Assembly: GCF_042485795.1 (NCBI RefSeq)
Contig: NZ_CP169368.1
Coordinates: 930,001 to 994,000, forward strand
From: Lonepinella sp042485795
GTDB lineage: Bacteria > Pseudomonadota > Gammaproteobacteria > Enterobacterales > Pasteurellaceae
Direction: 5' to 3'
DNA length: 64,000 nucleotides
Of the stretch, positions 62,004 to 64,000 are shown piece by piece (within the stretch, counting starts at the first letter, position 1; every line of letters begins with the position of its first letter). Both the position numbers and the translations under genes were made by a program. The notes below the pieces were generated by a model, which worked only from the letters and a program-made list of their open reading frames with translations, was not told the origin of the DNA and searched no databases.

Positions 62004-63194
62004 ATGGGGTTTTGGAGTAATTTAAAAGAGAGTTATCAACGCTGGACAACCATTACGCCAAGTAATGTGCTGTATGACCGCACGCTGTTGTGGTTATTTG
62101 TGATCTTGCTGTTTATTGGTTTTATTATGGTTACATCAGCATCTATTCCAGTGGGTACTCGTAATGAATTAGATCCTTTTTATTATGCTAAACGTGATGC
62201 CATGAATGTGGTATTGTCTTTTATTGTCTGTTATTTTTTCTTAAAAATTCCGATGGATAAATGGGAAAAATACTATATGTGGGTTTTCTTTATTTCCATT
62301 ATTTTATTAGTGGCAGTGGCGATTCCTGGTATTGGTAAATCAGTCAATGGAGCTAGACGTTGGCTGCCTTTTCCTTTATTTAGTTTCCAACCAGCAGAAT
62401 TTGCTAAGTTAGCTTTAATTTGTTTTTTAGCCAGCTATTTTACTCGCCGTTACGATGAAGTGCGTAGCCGTAAACTCAGTGCGGTGAAACCTTTCCTTGT
62501 AGTAGGGGTAATGGGGGCGTTTTTATTATTACAACCAGATTTAGGTAGTACGGTGGTATTATTCGTGATTACCTTTGGCTTGTTGTTTATTGTCGGGGCG
62601 CATTTTTTACAATTCGTGCTATTAATGGGCTTAGGGGTCGTATTATTTGTGTGGTTAGTATTAACTTCCGCCTATCGTTTAAAACGTTTAACGGGGTTTA
62701 TGGATCCTTTCCAAGACCCTTACGGTACAGGGTTTCAGCTGTCTAACTCATTAATGGCATTTGGACGAGGTGAATTTTTTGGTGAGGGCTTAGGCAATTC
62801 TATTCAAAAATTAGAATATTTACCCGAAGCACATACTGACTTTGTGATGGCGGTAATGGGCGAAGAATTTGGCTTTTTAGGCATATTGTTAATGGTTTTC
62901 CTATTAGCTGCTTTGGTTTTCCGAGCCATGAAAATTGGTAAAGAATCTTTATTATTAGAACAACGTTTTAAAGGCTTTTTTGCGTTTGGCATTAGCTTTT
63001 GGATTTTCTTCCAAGGTTTTGTGAATTTAGGTATGGCGTTAGGCTTATTACCGACCAAAGGGTTAACCTTTCCATTAGTCAGTTATGGTGGTTCGAGTGT
63101 GATTATTATGTCCATTAGTATTGCCATTTTATTACGGATTGATCATGAAAATAGGCTTATGCGTGGTGGTCATGCGAGATTACGAGATGATTAA
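62004..63194 (+). CDS. ftsW: Septal peptidoglycan polymerase FtsW
   Basis: SEDS-family glycosyltransferase that polymerises septal peptidoglycan with FtsI. 396 residues, about ten membrane helices. The conserved extracellular part includes the region with NSIQKLEYLPEAHTDFVMAV and, near the C-terminus, TKGLTFPLVSYGGSS. It is 8 bp after murD. Confidence 0.97.
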   Translation: MGFWSNLKESYQRWTTITPSNVLYDRTLLWLFVILLFIGFIMVTSASIPVGTRNELDPFYYAKRDAMNVVLSFIVCYFFLKIPMDKWEKYYMWVFFISIILLVAVAIPGIGKSVNGARRWLPFPLFSFQPAEFAKLALICFLASYFTRRYDEVRSRKLSAVKPFLVVGVMGAFLLLQPDLGSTVVLFVITFGLLFIVGAHFLQFVLLMGLGVVLFVWLVLTSAYRLKRLTGFMDPFQDPYGTGFQLSNSLMAFGRGEFFGEGLGNSIQKLEYLPEAHTDFVMAVMGEEFGFLGILLMVFLLAALVFRAMKIGKESLLLEQRFKGFFAFGISFWIFFQGFVNLGMALGLLPTKGLTFPLVSYGGSSVIIMSISIAILLRIDHENRLMRGGHARLRDD

Positions 63195-63214
63195 AAATTT
63201 CGGGGATAAATTAG

Positions 63215-64000
63215 GTGCAACAGAATAGAGAAAAAAAACGATTATTAGTGATGGCGGGTGGCACTGGCGGTCATGTTTTTCCAGCCATTGCAGTAGCACA
63301 ATATTTACAGCAACAAGGTTGGGAAATTTGCTGGTTAGGCACCGCCGACCGTATGGAAGCCCAACTTGTCCCTAAACATGGTATTTCAATTAAATTTATT
63401 AAAATTTCTGGCTTGCGTGGTAAAGGTATCGGAGCGTTATTGAAAGCACCTTTTGCGATAACTAAAGCCGTGTTACAAGCGAGAAAAATTATCCAACAAT
63501 ATCAACCCCATGCGGTGTTAGGTATGGGCGGTTATGTATCGGGTCCAGGTGGCATTGCGGCTAAACTTTGTGGTGTGCCAGTGATTTTACATGAACAAAA
63601 TGCCGTGGCAGGACTCACCAATAAATGGTTAGCTAAAATTGCCAAAGCGGTATTACAAGCCTTTCCAACCGCTTTTCCTGATGCTGAAGTGGTGGGTAAT
63701 CCAGTACGTGCGGATTTGTTTCAAATGGCAAGTCCAGAACAACGTTTTACGCAACGTTTAGCCCATAATAATGGTAAATTAAGAATCCTTGTGGTGGGTG
63801 GAAGCCAAGGGGCGAGAGTGTTAAATCAAACCATTCCGCAGGTGGTGGCTCGGTTAGCTGATAAATTAGATGTCCGTCATCAAGTTGGAGCAGGTTCGGT
63901 AGAAAATGTTACTGCACTTTATCCAGAAAATGTGCGAAGTGCGGTGAAAATTAGCGAATTTATTGATAATATGGCAGAAGCCTACGCTTGGGCAGATTTA
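63215..64000 (+). CDS. murG: Lipid II synthase MurG (incomplete at window end)
   Basis: UDP-GlcNAc transferase converting lipid I to lipid II at the cytoplasmic face of the membrane. The start is a GTG at 63215 giving MQQNREKKRLLVMAGGTGGH; 262 codons lie in the window before it runs off. GGTGGHVFPAIAVAQYL, GMGGYVSGPGGIAA, LHEQNAVAGLTN and VVGGSQGARVLNQ are typical. The next genes in this cluster are normally murC and ddl. Confidence 0.95.
   Translation, partial: MQQNREKKRLLVMAGGTGGHVFPAIAVAQYLQQQGWEICWLGTADRMEAQLVPKHGISIKFIKISGLRGKGIGALLKAPFAITKAVLQARKIIQQYQPHAVLGMGGYVSGPGGIAAKLCGVPVILHEQNAVAGLTNKWLAKIAKAVLQAFPTAFPDAEVVGNPVRADLFQMASPEQRFTQRLAHNNGKLRILVVGGSQGARVLNQTIPQVVARLADKLDVRHQVGAGSVENVTALYPENVRSAVKISEFIDNMAEAYAWADL

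Noticed and set aside
1..64000. CRISPR arrays, rRNA genes and riboswitches
   Set aside because: I saw no regularly spaced repeats with unique spacers, no rRNA sequence and no recognisable riboswitch core.

Overview
The window is a Pasteurellaceae chromosome interrupted by AT-rich accessory DNA. The host assignment rests on many copies of the Haemophilus-type DNA uptake signal (core AAGTGCGGT or its complement ACCGCACTT), the competence pseudopilin operon comNOPQ directly before recC, and core gene orders typical of the family (mlaFEDCB-ibaG-murA, ybgC-tolQRAB-pal, the mraZ-murG division cluster). A fused glutathione synthase (gshF-type) argues for a relative of Pasteurella/Avibacterium/Histophilus rather than H. 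influenzae itself; the species cannot be fixed from this sequence alone.

Layout. 1-6.2 kb: xseA, then the Mla phospholipid transport operon, ibaG and murA. 6.3-11.1 kb: ybgC-tolQ-tolR-tolA-tolB-pal. 11.3-11.75 kb: four tRNA-Lys genes in exact 127-bp tandem units, the last with a CTT anticodon. 11.9-17.5 kb: comNOPQ and recC. 17.6-20.5 kb: nagC, a Met-Leu-Gln-Gln tRNA cluster and birA (minus strand). 20.6-24.7 kb: guaB and guaA, separated by a foreign DUF4238-type gene.

24.69-39.32 kb: an integrative mobilizable element of Firmicutes character (very AT-rich, strong AGGAGG ribosome binding sites, no uptake signals) inserted in the 3' end of guaA between 11-bp direct repeats GAGTGGGAATA. Its backbone is an XRE repressor, an excisionase-like protein, a tyrosine recombinase, a primase, a RepA-like ATPase, two MobC-like proteins and a MOBP-type relaxase. 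It has no type IV secretion genes. It also carries a symmetric array of 9-bp-spaced hexamers (candidate origin or operator) and a hairpin cluster that looks like oriT. Its cargo (31.5-39.1 kb) is one compact operon: a small XRE regulator, a type IIG-like restriction-methylase fusion, a second adenine methylase, a SIR2-domain protein and a HerA-type ATPase. SIR2 plus HerA is a known anti-phage pair that depletes NAD+; its co-transcription with a two-methylase restriction system under a C-protein-like regulator is the most interesting content of the window.

39.4-41.0 kb: a pepE fragment and a complete 1313-bp IS256-family insertion sequence with an 8-bp target duplication. 41.0-52.3 kb: mnmC (minus), fabB, gshF, the phoH-ybeY-tmcA operon ending in a small DUF5363-type gene, and a CstA-family transporter. 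52.4-64 kb: the division/cell wall cluster mraZ-rsmH-ftsL-ftsI-murE-murF-mraY-murD-ftsW-murG (murG runs off the end), with a 382-bp nested inverted repeat between murE and murF.
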